From contig NC_041002.1 in the NCBI RefSeq assembly GCF_004193775.1, positions 10,824,485 to 10,888,484 of the forward strand: 64,000 bases of DNA, read 5' to 3'. Source of the stretch: Glycine soja (Eukaryota > Streptophyta > Magnoliopsida > Fabales > Fabaceae). Under the pieces are notes generated by a model. It had not been told where the DNA came from. It was given only the letters and a program-made list of their open reading frames with translations, and did no database searches. Shown one piece after another: positions 43,893 to 54,727 of the stretch. Position 1 is the stretch's first letter. Every line of letters begins with the position of its first letter. The translations under genes and the position numbers were made by a program.

Positions 43893-46330
43893 AAGAATGT
43901 TATTTTTGCAAAAGATATCTTCACAAAACGTTAAAAGCTCATTGTAGTTTATGGTACAAGAATTTTTGCAAATCTTGCGTACAAATAGTTTTGAAAATCG
44001 ATTTCCCTAATTTTAAAAAGAAAAATGATTATGGAAATAAAATTATAAATAACAAGATTTCCACTTTGGAAACCAGATTAAACTAAATTGAAAAAACGGT
44101 AGACTTTCTCTACGAAAATTTTGAGAAAAGCAGAGCTCCAAATTTTTCTAAAGAACAAACAAGTGGACTTATGGCACTACAAAACAAAGATTGCATTCTC
44201 ATAATTTGCAATAAAAAGAATAATAAAAGTCTACATATTTTGGTTAAAATAAATTTTCCTAAAATAAATAATTTAGACCAAACTGAAGTAGTTTTACAAG
44301 CTTTAGTAGATATTGGTTGTTTTTTTACTTCCATATGCAAAAGTGTTGTACCTCAACATAATTGTTTTAGAATTAGCATAATAACCAAAATTAGAACCAA
44401 GTCTGAAGACATAATAACCAATGATATAGAAACCAGAAATTTCACTATCCAATTATCTACAAATTGTGACATTTTTGGCAACAAAATTTTTATAAATAAA
44501 GCAGACGTAGTAGATTTGCAACCAACCAAAGAAAAAATGATCTTAGGACTTGATTTTATTATACATGATAATAGATCAGTCACTATTACAAAAGATTATT
44601 TATTAATCTCTACAAACTCACAAATGCCACCCATAATAGATGAACTCACATCAGAGTTACGAACAAAGCATGGTGATGCCCTCGCCAATACCAATACCAG
44701 TAACCAATGTCCTTGTGACATACCTGGTAGTTGTAAAATGAAAGGATCACAAAATTATGGTAGGATAAGCATTTTAGAAACACCCCAAGATTCTTACCAA
44801 GAAAATATCTTAGATAGCATAAAAACAGAAACTAAGCTACAATATGAATATTTGTAGCAGAATCTTACTACAATTCTGTCAAGATCAACAAAATCATAAT
44901 TTTTGATAACATACAACAAATTATAGATGGATTAAATAAAATAAGCATAATAGGAGAAGACCCCACTAAATATTGGGAAAAAGATCATGTTATATGCAAA
45001 TTAGAAATTATAAACCCAGACCTGATAATCAAAACCAAAGACATTCAGTATGGGAATTTTGAACAAGAAGAATGCAAAAATCACATAAAAGCCCTTTTAG
45101 ATCTAAAGGTTATAGAACTCAACACTAGTCCTCACAGGAGTCCTGCTTTCATTGTTAATAAACACTCAGAACAAAAAAGAGGAAAAACTAGGATGGTCTA
45201 TAATTATAAAAGGCTTAATGATAACACTCACATAGATGGATACATTATTCCTTCAAAAGATGTGTTAATAAGTAGGATACATAAGGCCAAATGGTTTTCA
45301 AAATTTGATTTAAAATTAGGATTTCACCAAGTAAAAATGCATCCTGACTCAATAAAATGAACCGCTTTTTCTTGTTCAGAAAGATTATTTGAATGGAAAG
45401 TAATTCCTTTTTGATTGAAAAATGCATCACAAATTTTCCAAAGAAAAATGGATAACATTTTTGGAAATTACAAAGAATTCACGTGTACATATATAGATGA
45501 TGTACTTGTTTTCGCAAAAACTAAGGAAGGACACTATCTACATCTTAAACAAGTTCTTCACTTATTTGAAAATTTTGGCTTAATTATTTTAAAGTAAAAA
45601 ATGAAGATTTGTAAGACCTATATTTCTTTCCTAGGAACAGAAATAGGAAATGGAAAAATAAGGCTTCAGTCTCACATCTCCCAAAAAATCCTTGGTTTTC
45701 CAGACAAAATGGAAGATATAAAAACCCTAAGAGCCTTTCTAGACTTGCTTAATTATGCAAGAAATTTTATTAAAGACTTAGGGAAATATACAGCTCATCT
45801 TTACAACAAGACCTTCTTAACCGAACAAAGGAAATTTAACACAAAGGATATAAAATTGGTTCAAAAAATAAAAGAAATGGTTAATAATTTGCCATATTTA
45901 TCTCTCCCACTAGATTCTGATTACCTAGTCATAGAATGCGATGGTTGTGAGCAAGGATAGGGAGCCATCCTAAAGAAAAAGAAAAATAAATATGAAAAAG
46001 ATCATGATGAAGAAATATGTAGGTATGCCTCAGGAAAATACCACATGAAACTATAGGTATACTCAACTTCTACAAATTATGAAGTCAATGCAGTCGCCTT
46101 ATAAGGATTTAAACTCTTTCTGGTCAATAAGAGCGAAATCACCATAAGAACTTATTGCGAAGCAATAGTAGCTTATGGTAGCCAACAAATAAATACCGAT
46201 AAAAAAACCTCACAAAAGATGGCTTTTATTCCAAGAATATGTTTATCATAACGGAATAAAGATAAATTTTGAACACATAAAAGGAGTTAAGAATGTTGCT
46301 GCTAATATTCTTTCTCGTTTTGCAGGAATC
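43893..46330 (+). pseudogene. pararetrovirus pol remnant: protease, reverse transcriptase, RNase H
   Basis: The upstream part (43893-44000) carries several Cys residues, then a short coiled region. The protease motif appears as VDIGC (about 44306-44320), where D-T/S-G is usual, so the active site is altered. ILGLDFI follows. The RT part shows the IDGYIIPSKD and FSKFDLKLGFHQV motifs and YIDD at 45490-45501. RNase H begins near 45925 (ECDG). In-frame stops occur at about 44855, 45358, 45412, 45595 and 45958, and further stops and frameshifts follow to 46330. Its 5' end, toward the coat protein, is missing at the AT-rich junction. Not functional. Confidence 0.9.
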
Positions 46331-46379
46331 CAACAAGATAAAGTCTTCTAAGGTCTCCTACCAAAACATAAAACATAAA

Positions 46380-47728
46380 ATGAAGTTCAACAATCAAGAA
46401 TTGTCGGTACTTACAAATGAGTTTCACTACCCTGGTAGAGAAGCCATCAATGATAAATTCAATTGCCTTATTGAAAATATTTGGAATATTCCAAAACATA
46501 CAAACGATAACAAGCAATTCGTCTGTTCTGTAAAAAGGGGCATAATTTGTGCCTTATACAATTTCTGTAGAGCAGATAACCAAGGAGTCATTCTCCTTAC
46601 AAAAGCCTCTCCTTCTGGGAAAGGTTATACAGCTTTTGTCCTATTATCAGGACCCCATAAAGGTGTTTACACCAATTTCAAAGACCTTTGCTTGGCAAAG
46701 GAAGGTATTCAATACCACTAATATTAATAAAATTAAGAAGGCCCTCAAGCCAGAAACTACAACCATAGTCATAAATGCTGACCAAACCAAAACCTCCCCC
46801 AAATCCTACAAAGACTCAGTCATCCCAAATGTCCTCGGACAAATAAACTGCTTGAACCCAGACAATTTCAAGAAAATACAAAAATTATTGTTTAAGGTAC
46901 ACAGCAACCAAACCCAGATTCCTGGCCTTTACATAGGTGTGCATGCCTATTTCAACCAGAAATTTGTGTGTACCAACAAAACGCCATTCTGCAAAGATAA
47001 AATTAATTGTCCTTGCAAAATAAAAGTTCTTTTCAGGAAAGCCAGACTAGACCTAGACCAGTTCAAGTCATTCGGATATGAAGACTTGGCAATCTCCACA
47101 AAATGTCTTCTAGACTATAGATGTCTAAAATCAATCTTGATCCCTCCCTCAGACAGATTCGAAGGGTTTAATCCCTCTATAAATGAAGCTATAAATCTAA
47201 TACAGACAGAAATGATGGATTATTTTTCCATCAAACTTATAACCTGTCCGAGCAACTTTTCTGCTCAAAATTATTCTTGTCATGTTATGAAACTCCTACC
47301 AAAAGATCACAGGGACTTTCCCTGTCTGTTCAATGATGAATATGAGACCTGGGATGTACAGGGGTAACATACAATACCAATACAGCCTCATGAGGGCACA
47401 AATACAAGGGTACCAATGGTTTTTCTCAGATTCGGACAAATGGGATTTTGATCTGATAAGAGAAACCCATGATATAAAACTCTTACTACCAACTTACAAT
47501 GGGAAGTTTTTCATACCCTTCCTGATTGAACATAATAATAAATTGGTTCAATTCTTCCAAAAGGAGAAGAAGGATAAAGAGATTTATGAGGCCAGTGGTT
47601 GTCATGGGCAGCAAACTCCTCCATTTCCATCCACTTATCTTTCCATGGAATATTCATCAGACATTTTCTACTCTAGAAACATCCAAGAAGAAGAAAATGT
47701 TACTGTTACAAAGTCATCAAAGAGTTGA
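46380..47728 (+). pseudogene. pararetrovirus viroplasmin/transactivator-type ORF remnant
   Basis: The motif YTAFVLLSGPHKGVYTNFKD (about 46626-46690) matches the RNase H-like viroplasmin domain (Cauli_VI) of caulimovirid inclusion-body/transactivator proteins. The reading then changes frame near 46690 and again near 47340, and ends at 47728. The central part has cysteines (KDKINCPCKIK). Known role in the family: inclusion body formation and translational reinitiation. Two frameshifts break it here. The position directly after pol supports the identity. Confidence 0.75.
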
Positions 47729-47921
47729 TCAGAAGAAAGACATGTCCTGCCAAAACACAACTGTAAATTGAAGCAGGAATCTTCACTTTTGCCGAGACTT
47801 TGACATTGAGTCTTTTCATAAATAAGCTATTGTAAAAATGGGCCCTGTGACAAAGTAAAGGAATAGTAATTTTACTACTCTTGACTGAAGGAGTCTTTTG
47901 TTTTCTTGATTCATCTTTCTC

Positions 47922-47930
47922 TATAAAAAG
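47922..47930 (+). promoter_or_regulatory. TATA box of the viral pregenomic promoter
   Basis: CTATAAAAAG lies in the intergenic region, about 190 bp after the viroplasmin-type ORF and about 790 bp before the primer site, the expected place for a 35S-like promoter. Confidence 0.55.
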
Positions 47931-48065
47931 AGCCTCGAAGCTCAGTTGTAACATACACAAACACTAGAAAAATAGTGAGAGTAACAGAAGTAGATGTTTG
48001 TAATGGTCTATTACGATCCATAATATCCAATGTTATTCAGACCTCCCTTTCTTCCCCCTTCATCT

Positions 48066-48392
48066 TCCTCCTATTTGTAAGTATGATATCTACTATGATT
48101 GGCTAAGTTTTTCGAAGGCACCCTCAAGGGGCCTTAGTTATTTTCATTTAGAAAATACAAATATGATTTAGAACCCAGACATTAACTTTATTTTTACTTT
48201 TTTTAAGAAAACCTGGGATTTGTAAGCCTGCAAAGGTGTGCCCTTGATATTTGTTTTTGAAAAAGATAGCAGTCCTTTACGGTTAGGCTGGTGCTTGGAG
48301 GAAAATAAGATCTTTGTAAGACCCAAAGAGTGTGGGCTGTTAACGATCTTTAGTACTCGGCTTAATATCCAGAAAACCTTTAAGGTTCTTCT
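48066..48392 (+). repeat. viral intergenic segment, copy 1 of a direct repeat
   Basis: TCCTCCTATTTGTAAGTATG to AGGTTCTTCT, repeated at 49791-50120 with few changes. It lies between the promoter and the primer site in copy 1. Confidence 0.93.
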
Positions 48393-48714
48393 TAAAATTA
48401 AAAAAAAAAAAACCTTTAAGTCTAGGATCATCATATGCTATAATTTTTTTAAATGAAATAACTTACAGTGTCCACTTGAGGAGTGCCCTCTATCCATCTA
48501 AATCGATCTTTCCTTCTGCTTGCTCTTATAATTGTGTTTTCTCTAATTATAATTTACTTCTGATATAAATATAATATAATCTAACTAGGAGGCTCTGCCA
48601 CCTTTCTTGATTTATATTATATTTATCTTTATCTTATTATTTGTTACTTTTGTCTTTATTTCTCGCTTGTTTTATTTTTATCTCTTTGTTATCAGATTTG
48701 ACTCGGTACCTCTT

Positions 48715-48726
48715 TGGTATTAGAGT
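48715..48726 (+). promoter_or_regulatory. tRNA-Met primer-binding site, mutated
   Basis: TGGTATTAGAGT differs from TGGTATCAGAGC at two C-to-T positions, as 5-methylcytosine decay would give. Intact versions occur at 54516-54527 (minus) and 60142-60153 (plus). Confidence 0.85.
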
Positions 48727-48738
48727 CGTTATTTAGCT

Positions 48739-49044
48739 TTGGATAGACAAAGACATCTAACTAGTACTAACAGTTCTCTTAATAAATTTTCAACAAAAAC
48801 CCTTGAAGACTTATTTAAACACTTAGAAAGTCTTACAAAAACAAAAAAATTTCTATTTAACAAAGTGCAAACTTTAGAAAATAAAGTCAACGATATTTTG
48901 GAACTTCTTAGATCCAAAGACCAACAAATTCGTTTTTCTACAAACGACCTCGATACAATCACAACACAGCTCTCTAAATTGTCTTTAGGAAAGAATACTA
49001 ATCAATCCTCAAATAAATTTGTGTTAGCAAAACTAAGAAAATGA
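48739..49044 (+). CDS. pararetrovirus small ORF, virion-associated-protein type
   Basis: The 101-codon frame is intact in this copy. It is leucine/lysine-rich with heptad-like spacing (TLEDLFKHLESLTKTKKFLF, VQTLENKVNDILELL) and so probably a coiled coil. It is the first ORF after the primer site, where several Caulimoviridae place a small structural or virion-associated protein. That function is an inference from position and coiled coil. A second copy is at 54198-54510 on the minus strand. Confidence 0.5.
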   Translation: MDRQRHLTSTNSSLNKFSTKTLEDLFKHLESLTKTKKFLFNKVQTLENKVNDILELLRSKDQQIRFSTNDLDTITTQLSKLSLGKNTNQSSNKFVLAKLRK

Positions 49045-49790
49045 AAACCATACCCTTTATAGGAACTTCACAAACAATTTCAAGACATAATCCTGTAACC
49101 AAATCTATAAACCAACATCCTGGAAACTTGGATTTCAGGAAAACAAACTCTCAAACCAGACAACTGGAATAAATAGTAGACATATAATCCAATATTGATA
49201 TTGGGTTAAATTCTAGGATAGACTCACTCAATCCTAGACAATTATACAACCTAAACTAGCTAAGTTCTGGTAGAACTAGTTTATACAGATATAGAAGAAT
49301 TGATGACTTTCATCTCCCTGATGGAAGACACGAGATTATTAGATTAATCTCATAACAAACCAGATGACAACTTCTTGGTACAAATAGAAGATATGTACAC
49401 CTAGGGTTAATTGCCATAGGCGTCAGGTCTCTAACAAGGTCTTCTGTGGGAGCTAAAGGTTTTGTAGTGCTCTTTGATCAAAGGTTCAGAGATAATAATT
49501 CTCAGGCCATAATAGGGATGATAGAAATAGATCTAAATCAAACAGTCTCTCTGATGTATATCGCCCCTAATTATACAATGAATCTTAGTGATTTCATACA
49601 AAACATAAACTTAGAAGTTCAGACAATAGGTTTTTGGAGAAACTTTGTAGGACATAACTTACACTTAGACATCACCTTCATAGGCAGAATAAGTGATCAA
49701 ATATCCCCTAGATGCAGGATAAACACTAATCCATTAGTGACAGCTTTATCATCTGATGGAATTCAATTTTTGCCACCCGAAATCTTTTAT
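49045..49790 (+). pseudogene. pararetrovirus movement protein remnant (30K type), truncated
   Basis: After frame breaks in the first third, an open stretch from 49446 reads AKGFVVLFDQRFRDN, IGMIEIDLNQTVSLMYIAP and HNLHLDITFIGRISDQI, ending FLPPEIF. Block order and the hydrophobic core fit the 30K movement-protein superfamily of plant viruses, which opens plasmodesmata. It ends abruptly at 49790, where a copy of the intergenic segment begins. No complete gene is present. Confidence 0.65.
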
Positions 49791-50120
49791 TCCTCCTATT
49801 TGTAAGTATGATATCTACTATGACCGGCTAAGTTTTTCGAAGGCACCCCCAAGGGGCCTTAGTTATTTTCATTTAGAAAATACGAATATGATTTAGAACC
49901 CAGACATTAACTTTATTTTTCCTTTTTTAAAAGAAAACATGGGATTTGTAAGCCTGTAAAGGTGTGTCCTTGATATTTGTTTTTGAAAAAAAGATAGAAG
50001 TCCTTTACGGTTAGGCTGGTGCTTGGAGGAAAATAAGATCTTCATAAGACCCAAAGAGTGCGAGCTGTTAGCGATCTTTAGTACTCGGCTTAATATCCAG
50101 AAAACCTTTCAGGTTCTTCT
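49791..50120 (+). repeat. viral intergenic segment, copy 2
   Basis: Joined out of place to the cut movement protein on its left and to the reversed coat-protein fragment on its right, so it marks the rearrangement junction. Confidence 0.93.
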
Positions 50121-50149
50121 CATCCTACAACTTTTTATCAATTTTGCTT

Positions 50150-51233
50150 CTCTCGTAAACAGATTGGCTTTGTTAGGACAGTTTCTGGAATAATGTCCTA
50201 GTTGGTGGCAAGCATAACATTCTAGTTTCTTTGTATATGTTTTATTATCTCTGAGTTTTCTAACATGTTTTTCTTTGTTAAGAGTAGGTTTTCTCGAATT
50301 AGAGACTCTAATTGAATACCTATGAGTTGGATTCTTCTTTCTAGGAGGGTATCTACTAGGAGGTCTATACTGAGGCTTTTTCCTCCTAATTCCTTTGTGG
50401 TATTGTTGTGGGGTGTAAATCTATTTACAATTTTGTGAATCAACCATTTTTATTTGTTTGTTAATGACTATGTTGGTACATGTATCTTCCATCACTTTCA
50501 TTATGTGTTGGATTCTAATAGTCAGGTTGTTCATGACAGGGTCAATTTGGTCGTTATTCCAACTGTCTCTAATTTTTTGTCCTAATTTACCAGGGAGTTT
50601 TAGGAATAATTTTTCTCCCAAAGATTTATCAGTAAATCCTCCTGCTATAGAGGCATACATTAGGTAATCTTCGGTAAATTCCTTTATCTTGCCAAAGTAA
50701 CTTATAGAAAGTATTTCTAGGTTACCTAAGTAAATCTTTTGTCTGATGGTATTTCCATCATTTAGAGATTGGGATGTAAAGATTCTCTGTGTCAAGCTAC
50801 AAAAAAAGTAGATGTTTGGACCAGGGTCTACTAGATTTATTTTGATTTGTTCTGGGAAAGTTTGTTTAAATGATTCCCAACAAGCTCTAGCGATATCTCC
50901 TAAATATGTTTCAGCTCTTGCTATCATGTCTTGGCTGGTGGATACATGATTTTCATGGTTCACCCTATAATCTCTTATAATAGCAGAAGTCCATTGTTCT
51001 ATGTAATTTGGAAGTAATTGAGGGTCAACACTTCCTATGCTTAATATGAGAGATGGCATATTGAATGTTGGTTCAATGGGCAACCTTTTCCCTTTGGATG
51101 TTATATTATCTCCTAGAGCTAAGTCTATAGGAGTGATAATTTTTTCACGGGGAGGGAACCCCATCTGGTAATCTTCCATACTATAATCAAATTGTGGGGT
51201 AAAATTGGAACTAGTACCAGAAGCATAAGCCAT
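50150..51233 (-). pseudogene. pararetrovirus coat protein with CCHC zinc knuckle, frameshifted
   Basis: The main open part (51233 to 50421, 270 codons) includes [29 protein letters not shown] and [16 protein letters not shown], the helical central region typical of caulimovirid coat proteins. After a frame change comes a lysine/arginine-rich stretch and the zinc knuckle [14 protein letters not shown] (50178-50219). Known role: capsid and packaging of the genome. The upstream sequence (51240-51700) stays similar to a polyprotein linker with acidic residues, so movement and coat proteins may have been one polyprotein. The frame break and the lost 3' join to pol make it non-functional. Confidence 0.8.
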
Positions 51234-51239
51234 GAGACA

Positions 51240-51925
51240 TATGTAAGATTCAAGAAACGAAATTAAAGATTTTGTTTCATCAATCTTGGAATTAATGTCT
51301 AATGCATTTTTGAAGTTGATTTCTTTTTCGTAAAATTCTTGTAAATCAATCTTCTCAAGTAAATCTTCAATACTATTTGTATATGAATTTTCTTTATCTG
51401 TTAATGAGAATAATTTTTGTCTAAAAATATATTCATCATCTTCATCAATGTCATCTGAATCTGTTTCATTATTTACGAAACTTTGTCCTTAACACTTTTT
51501 GTCTTCTTCCCTTTTTTCAACTGCTTTAAAGAGTTTTTAGGAAAGGAAAGTTTTTTTCTAAAAAAGAGTTTTCAATTTGTTTGGGTTCCTTGTAAGCGAT
51601 ATATGATTCAAAATATGAGCAATGCCATAAATTAATCATAGACATTCTAGAGGGTTCCATCTCCTCTTCAGGAGGATTTTGTATGTCTTCATAATCAGTA
51701 AACCTTACTGATTTCTATTTTTTATTATAGCTGATCCAGGGGTGGTTATAGCACTCCTAGAGGATCTAGCATTGATATGTGTTTGCCATTGATTATTCTG
51801 ATTTCTGGAGGAATCAAAGATTTCGGGTGGCAAAAATTGAATTCCATCAGATGATAAAGCTGTCACTAATGGATTAGTGTTTATCCTGTATCTAGGGGAT
51901 ATTTGATCACTTATTCTACCTATGA
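51240..51925 (-). pseudogene. pararetrovirus movement protein, 3' part and acidic linker
   Basis: FIGRISDQISPRYRINTNPL, SSDGIQFLPPEIF and SRNQNNQWQTHIN continue the movement protein that was cut by the LTR at 51931. A stop at about 51705 interrupts the way to an acidic linker ([13 protein letters not shown]) before the coat protein. Confidence 0.75.
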
Positions 51926-51930
51926 AGGTG

Positions 51931-53590
51931 TATAGAAGCAAGCTTCATGATGAATCAAGATTGATTTAAAGAGTTTTGATGATAACAAAGATGATGACAA
52001 AAAGCTCAAAAGTCAAGAACACTTCATGATAACAAAGATGATGATCTCAAGAATCAAAGAATGAGTTCAAGATTGAATCAAGAACACTTCAAGGTTCAAA
52101 AGGAAATTTGATTTCAAGAATAAGAATAAAGTTTCAAGATTCAAGTTCCAAGAATCAAGATCAAGATTCAAGACTCAAGATTCAAGAATCAAGAGAAGAC
52201 TCAATCAAGATAAGTATTAAAAAGTTTTTTCAAAAACTAAGTAGCACATGAATTTTTCTCAAAACCTTTTACCAAAGAGTTTTTACTCTCTGGTAATCGA
52301 TTACCAGATTATTGTAATTGATTACCAGTAGCAAAATGGTTTTCAAAAAGCTTTCAACTGAATTTACAACGTTCCAATTGATTTCAAAATGTTGTAATCG
52401 ATTACAATGATTTGGTAATCGATTACGAGTGTGTTTGAACATTGAAATTCAAATTTAATTGTGAAGAGTCACATCCTTTCACAAAAAAGCTTTGTGTAAT
52501 CGATTATATTGATTTGGTAATCGATTACCAGTGATAGTTTCTGAACAAAATCAAAAGATGTAACTCTTCCAATAGTTTTTTAAGTTTTTCAAAAGGTTAT
52601 AACTCTTCTAATGGTTCTCTTGACCAGACATGTAGAGTCTATAAAAGCAAGGCTTTGATTTGCTTTTCAATGCATCTTTCAATTCATTCAACAATTCTTT
52701 TGACAACAACTTCTCCACTTTGATTTCTGAATCTCTTTGAACTTCTTCTTCTTCCTTTTGCCAAAAGCTTTCCAAAGTTTTCTGGTTTTCCAAACCTTGA
52801 AAACTGTGTTATTCATCTTTTTCATTCCATTCTCCCTTTGCCAAAAGGAATTTTCCAAGGACTAACCGCCTGAATTCTTTTTGTGTCTCTCTTCTCCCTT
52901 TTCCAAAAGAACAAAGGACTAACCGCCGGAATTCTTTTGTGTCTCCCTTTTCCCTTGTCAAAGAATTCAAAACGACACAGTCTGAGAATTCTTTTGATTC
53001 TTCCCTTTCCCATATACAAAAGATTTCGAAGGACTAACCGCCTGAGAATTCTTTTGTATCCCCATTCACAAAGTTTCAAAGGTTTAACCGCCTGAGAACT
53101 TTGTCTTAACACATTGGAGGGTACATCCTTTGTGGTACAAGTAGAGGGTACATCTACTTGGGTTGTTGACTGAGAACAAGAGAGGGTACATCTCTTGTGG
53201 ATCAGTTCTAGTGGAGGGTACATCCACTAGGTTGTTCAAAGAGAATAAGGGAGGGTACATCCCTTGTGGATCTTTGCTTGTAAAAGGATTTTTACAAGGT
53301 TGAAAAGAAATCTCAAGGACCGCAGGTCGCTTGGGGACTTGATGTAGGCACGGGTTGTTGTCGAACCAGTATAAAAACTCTTGTGTGTTTGTCTCCTTCT
53401 TCCCTACTCTTTTAATTTCCGCTGTGCACTTTAATTTCCGCTTTTACTTTTGGTTAAGTTTCTTTTCTATTCTTCATTTACTTAACAACAAAGTAAAAGC
53501 CTTAGAAGAGTAAATTTTTAATTAGTAAAGGTTTATGAATAATTAATTCAACCCCCCTTCTAAATTATTCTGAGGCCACTTGATCCAACA
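51931..53590 (-). mobile_element. solo LTR inserted in the pararetrovirus (probably Ty1/copia)
   Basis: On the minus strand it starts TGTTGGATCAAGTGGCCTCA. A 5-bp target duplication AGGTG flanks it (51926-51930 and 53591-53595). Removing it restores movement-protein homology. The left edge shows TATAG rather than TGTATAG, so two terminal bases may be lost. It contains TAATCGATTACC motifs (52290-52540), repeated GGACTAACCGCC(T)GA blocks (52858-53095) and GAGGGTACATC repeats (53117-53262). No internal coding region. The superfamily is recalled, not shown. Confidence 0.8.
53117..53270 (+). repeat. GAGGGTACATC short repeats in the LTR
   Basis: GAGGGTACATC occurs five times, each in a local dyad such as ACAAGTAGAGGGTACATCTACTTG or AAGGGAGGGTACATCCCTTG. 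Each repeat forms its own hairpin with different arm sequence. Confidence 0.8.
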
Positions 53591-53595
53591 AGGTG

Positions 53596-54201
53596 ATGTT
53601 TAGGTGTAAGTTATGTCCTACAAAGTTTCTCCCACACCTATTGTCTAGACTTCAAAGTTTATGGATTAATTTGTATGAAATCACTAAGATTCATTGTATA
53701 ATTAGGGGCGATATACATCAGAGAGACTGTTTGATTTAGATCTATTTCTATCATCCCTATTATGGCTTGAGAATTATTATCTCTGAACCTTTGATCAAAG
53801 AGCACTACAAAACCTTTAGCTCCCACAAAAGACCTTGTTAGAGACCTAACGCCTATGGCAATTAACCCTAGGTGTACATATCTTCTATTTGTACCAAGAA
53901 GTTGTCATCTGGTTTGTTCTGAGATTAATCTAATAATCTCGTGCCTTCCATCAGGGAGATGAAAGTCATTAATTCTTCTATATTTGTATAAACTAGCTCT
54001 ATCAGAACTTAGCTAGTTTAGGTTGTATAATTGTCTAGGATTGAGTGTGTCAATCCTAGAATTTGACCCAATATCAATATTGGATTCTATGTCTACTATT
54101 TGTTCCAGTTGTCTGGTTCGGGAGTTTGTTCTCCTAAAGAATCTATCCAAGATTCCAGGATGTTGGTTTATAGATTCGATTACAGGATGTATGGTGTTCA
54201 T
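53596..54201 (-). pseudogene. pararetrovirus movement protein, 5' part
   Basis: From 54201: INQHPGILDRFFRRTNS, VDIESNIDIGSNSRIDTLNP, a stop, then DFHLPDGRHEIIRLIS and AKGFVVLFDQRFRDN. It matches the plus-strand copy, with other stops and a frameshift just before the LTR. Normal continuation is at 51925. Confidence 0.75.
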
Positions 54202-54512
54202 TTTCTTGGTTTTGCTAACACAAATTTATTTGAGGATTGATTAGGATTCTTTCCTAAAGATAGTTTAGAGAGTTGTGTTGTAATTGTACTGATGTCGTTC
54301 GTAGAAAAATGAATTTGTTGGTCTTTGGATCTAAGAAGTTCCAAAATATCATTGACTTTATTTTCTAAAGTTTGCACTTTGTTAAATAGGAAATTTTGTG
54401 TTTTTGTAAGACTTTCTAAGTGTTCAATTAAGTCTTCAAGGGTTTTTGTTGAAAATTTATTAAGAGAACTGTTAGTACTAGTTAGCTCTCTATCTCTACC
54501 CAAAGCTAAATA
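54198..54512 (-). CDS. pararetrovirus small coiled-coil ORF, second copy
   Basis: Nearly the same as 48739-49044 (TKTLEDLIEHLESLTKTQNF, VNDILELLRSKDQQIHF). The open frame extends upstream through the leader, so its start is uncertain; an ATG in the leader at 54575 is unlikely to be used. Confidence 0.5.
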   Translation of the reverse strand, partial: YLALGRDRELTSTNSSLNKFSTKTLEDLIEHLESLTKTQNFLFNKVQTLENKVNDILELLRSKDQQIHFSTNDISTITTQLSKLSLGKNPNQSSNKFVLAKPRK

Positions 54513-54515
54513 ATG

Positions 54516-54527
54516 GCTCTGATACCA
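54516..54527 (-). promoter_or_regulatory. tRNA-Met primer-binding site, intact
   Basis: The minus strand reads TGGTATCAGAGC, a full 12-base match, followed by CATTATTTAGCTTTGG as in the other two viral leaders. Confidence 0.9.
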
Positions 54528-54627
54528 AAGAGGTACCGAGTCAAATATGATAACAAAGAGGTAAAAATAAAACAAATAATAAGATAAAGATAAATATAAT
54601 ATAGATCAGGAAAGGTGATAGAAATCT

Positions 54628-54714
54628 CGTTTTTTGTACCATCAAATTAAATATATACTACCTTAGTTATATATATAGATCATAAAATATATTTTTAATA
54701 ATATAACTATATCA
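54628..54714. repeat. AT-rich junction segment, copy 2
   Basis: Same as 43790-43872, same orientation, and bounds the pararetrovirus cluster on the right. The shared part ends at ATAACTATATCA; foreign sequence (mobile-domain pseudogene) follows. Confidence 0.85.
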
Positions 54715-54727
54715 AAGCAAAGTTGAA

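Larger units (their letters stand above)
43891..50120 (+). mobile_element. endogenous pararetrovirus (Caulimoviridae), plus-strand fragment
   Basis: Gene order on the plus strand is protease-RT-RNase H, viroplasmin-type ORF, intergenic region with TATA box, tRNA-Met primer site, small virion-associated-type ORF and movement protein, the last truncated and followed by a second copy of the intergenic region. This is a circularly permuted order, as expected for an integrated circular viral genome. All genes are broken, so it is a fossil. Genus is not assigned: a viroplasmin-type ORF after pol argues against badna- and tungrovirus types. Confidence 0.9.
50121..54627 (-). mobile_element. endogenous pararetrovirus, minus-strand fragment
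   Basis: Reading right to left: leader with an intact tRNA-Met primer site, small coiled-coil ORF, movement protein, coat protein, zinc knuckle. It overlaps the plus-strand copy in the small ORF and movement protein and supplies the coat protein that the plus copy lacks. A 1.66-kb LTR (51931-53590) is inserted within it. Confidence 0.9.

Noticed and set aside
48711..48740. Possible tRNA gene because of the TGGTATCAGAGC motif
   Set aside because: Only the 12-base complement of tRNA-Met is present, next to viral or LTR sequence. No tRNA fold or internal promoter boxes.
52822..53223. Reading frames inside the 51931-53590 LTR
   Set aside because: They follow the short repeats of the LTR and have no protein family resemblance.
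43891..54627. A replication-competent pararetrovirus
   Set aside because: Every long gene has stops, frameshifts or truncations, the fragments are opposed, and an LTR splits one of them.
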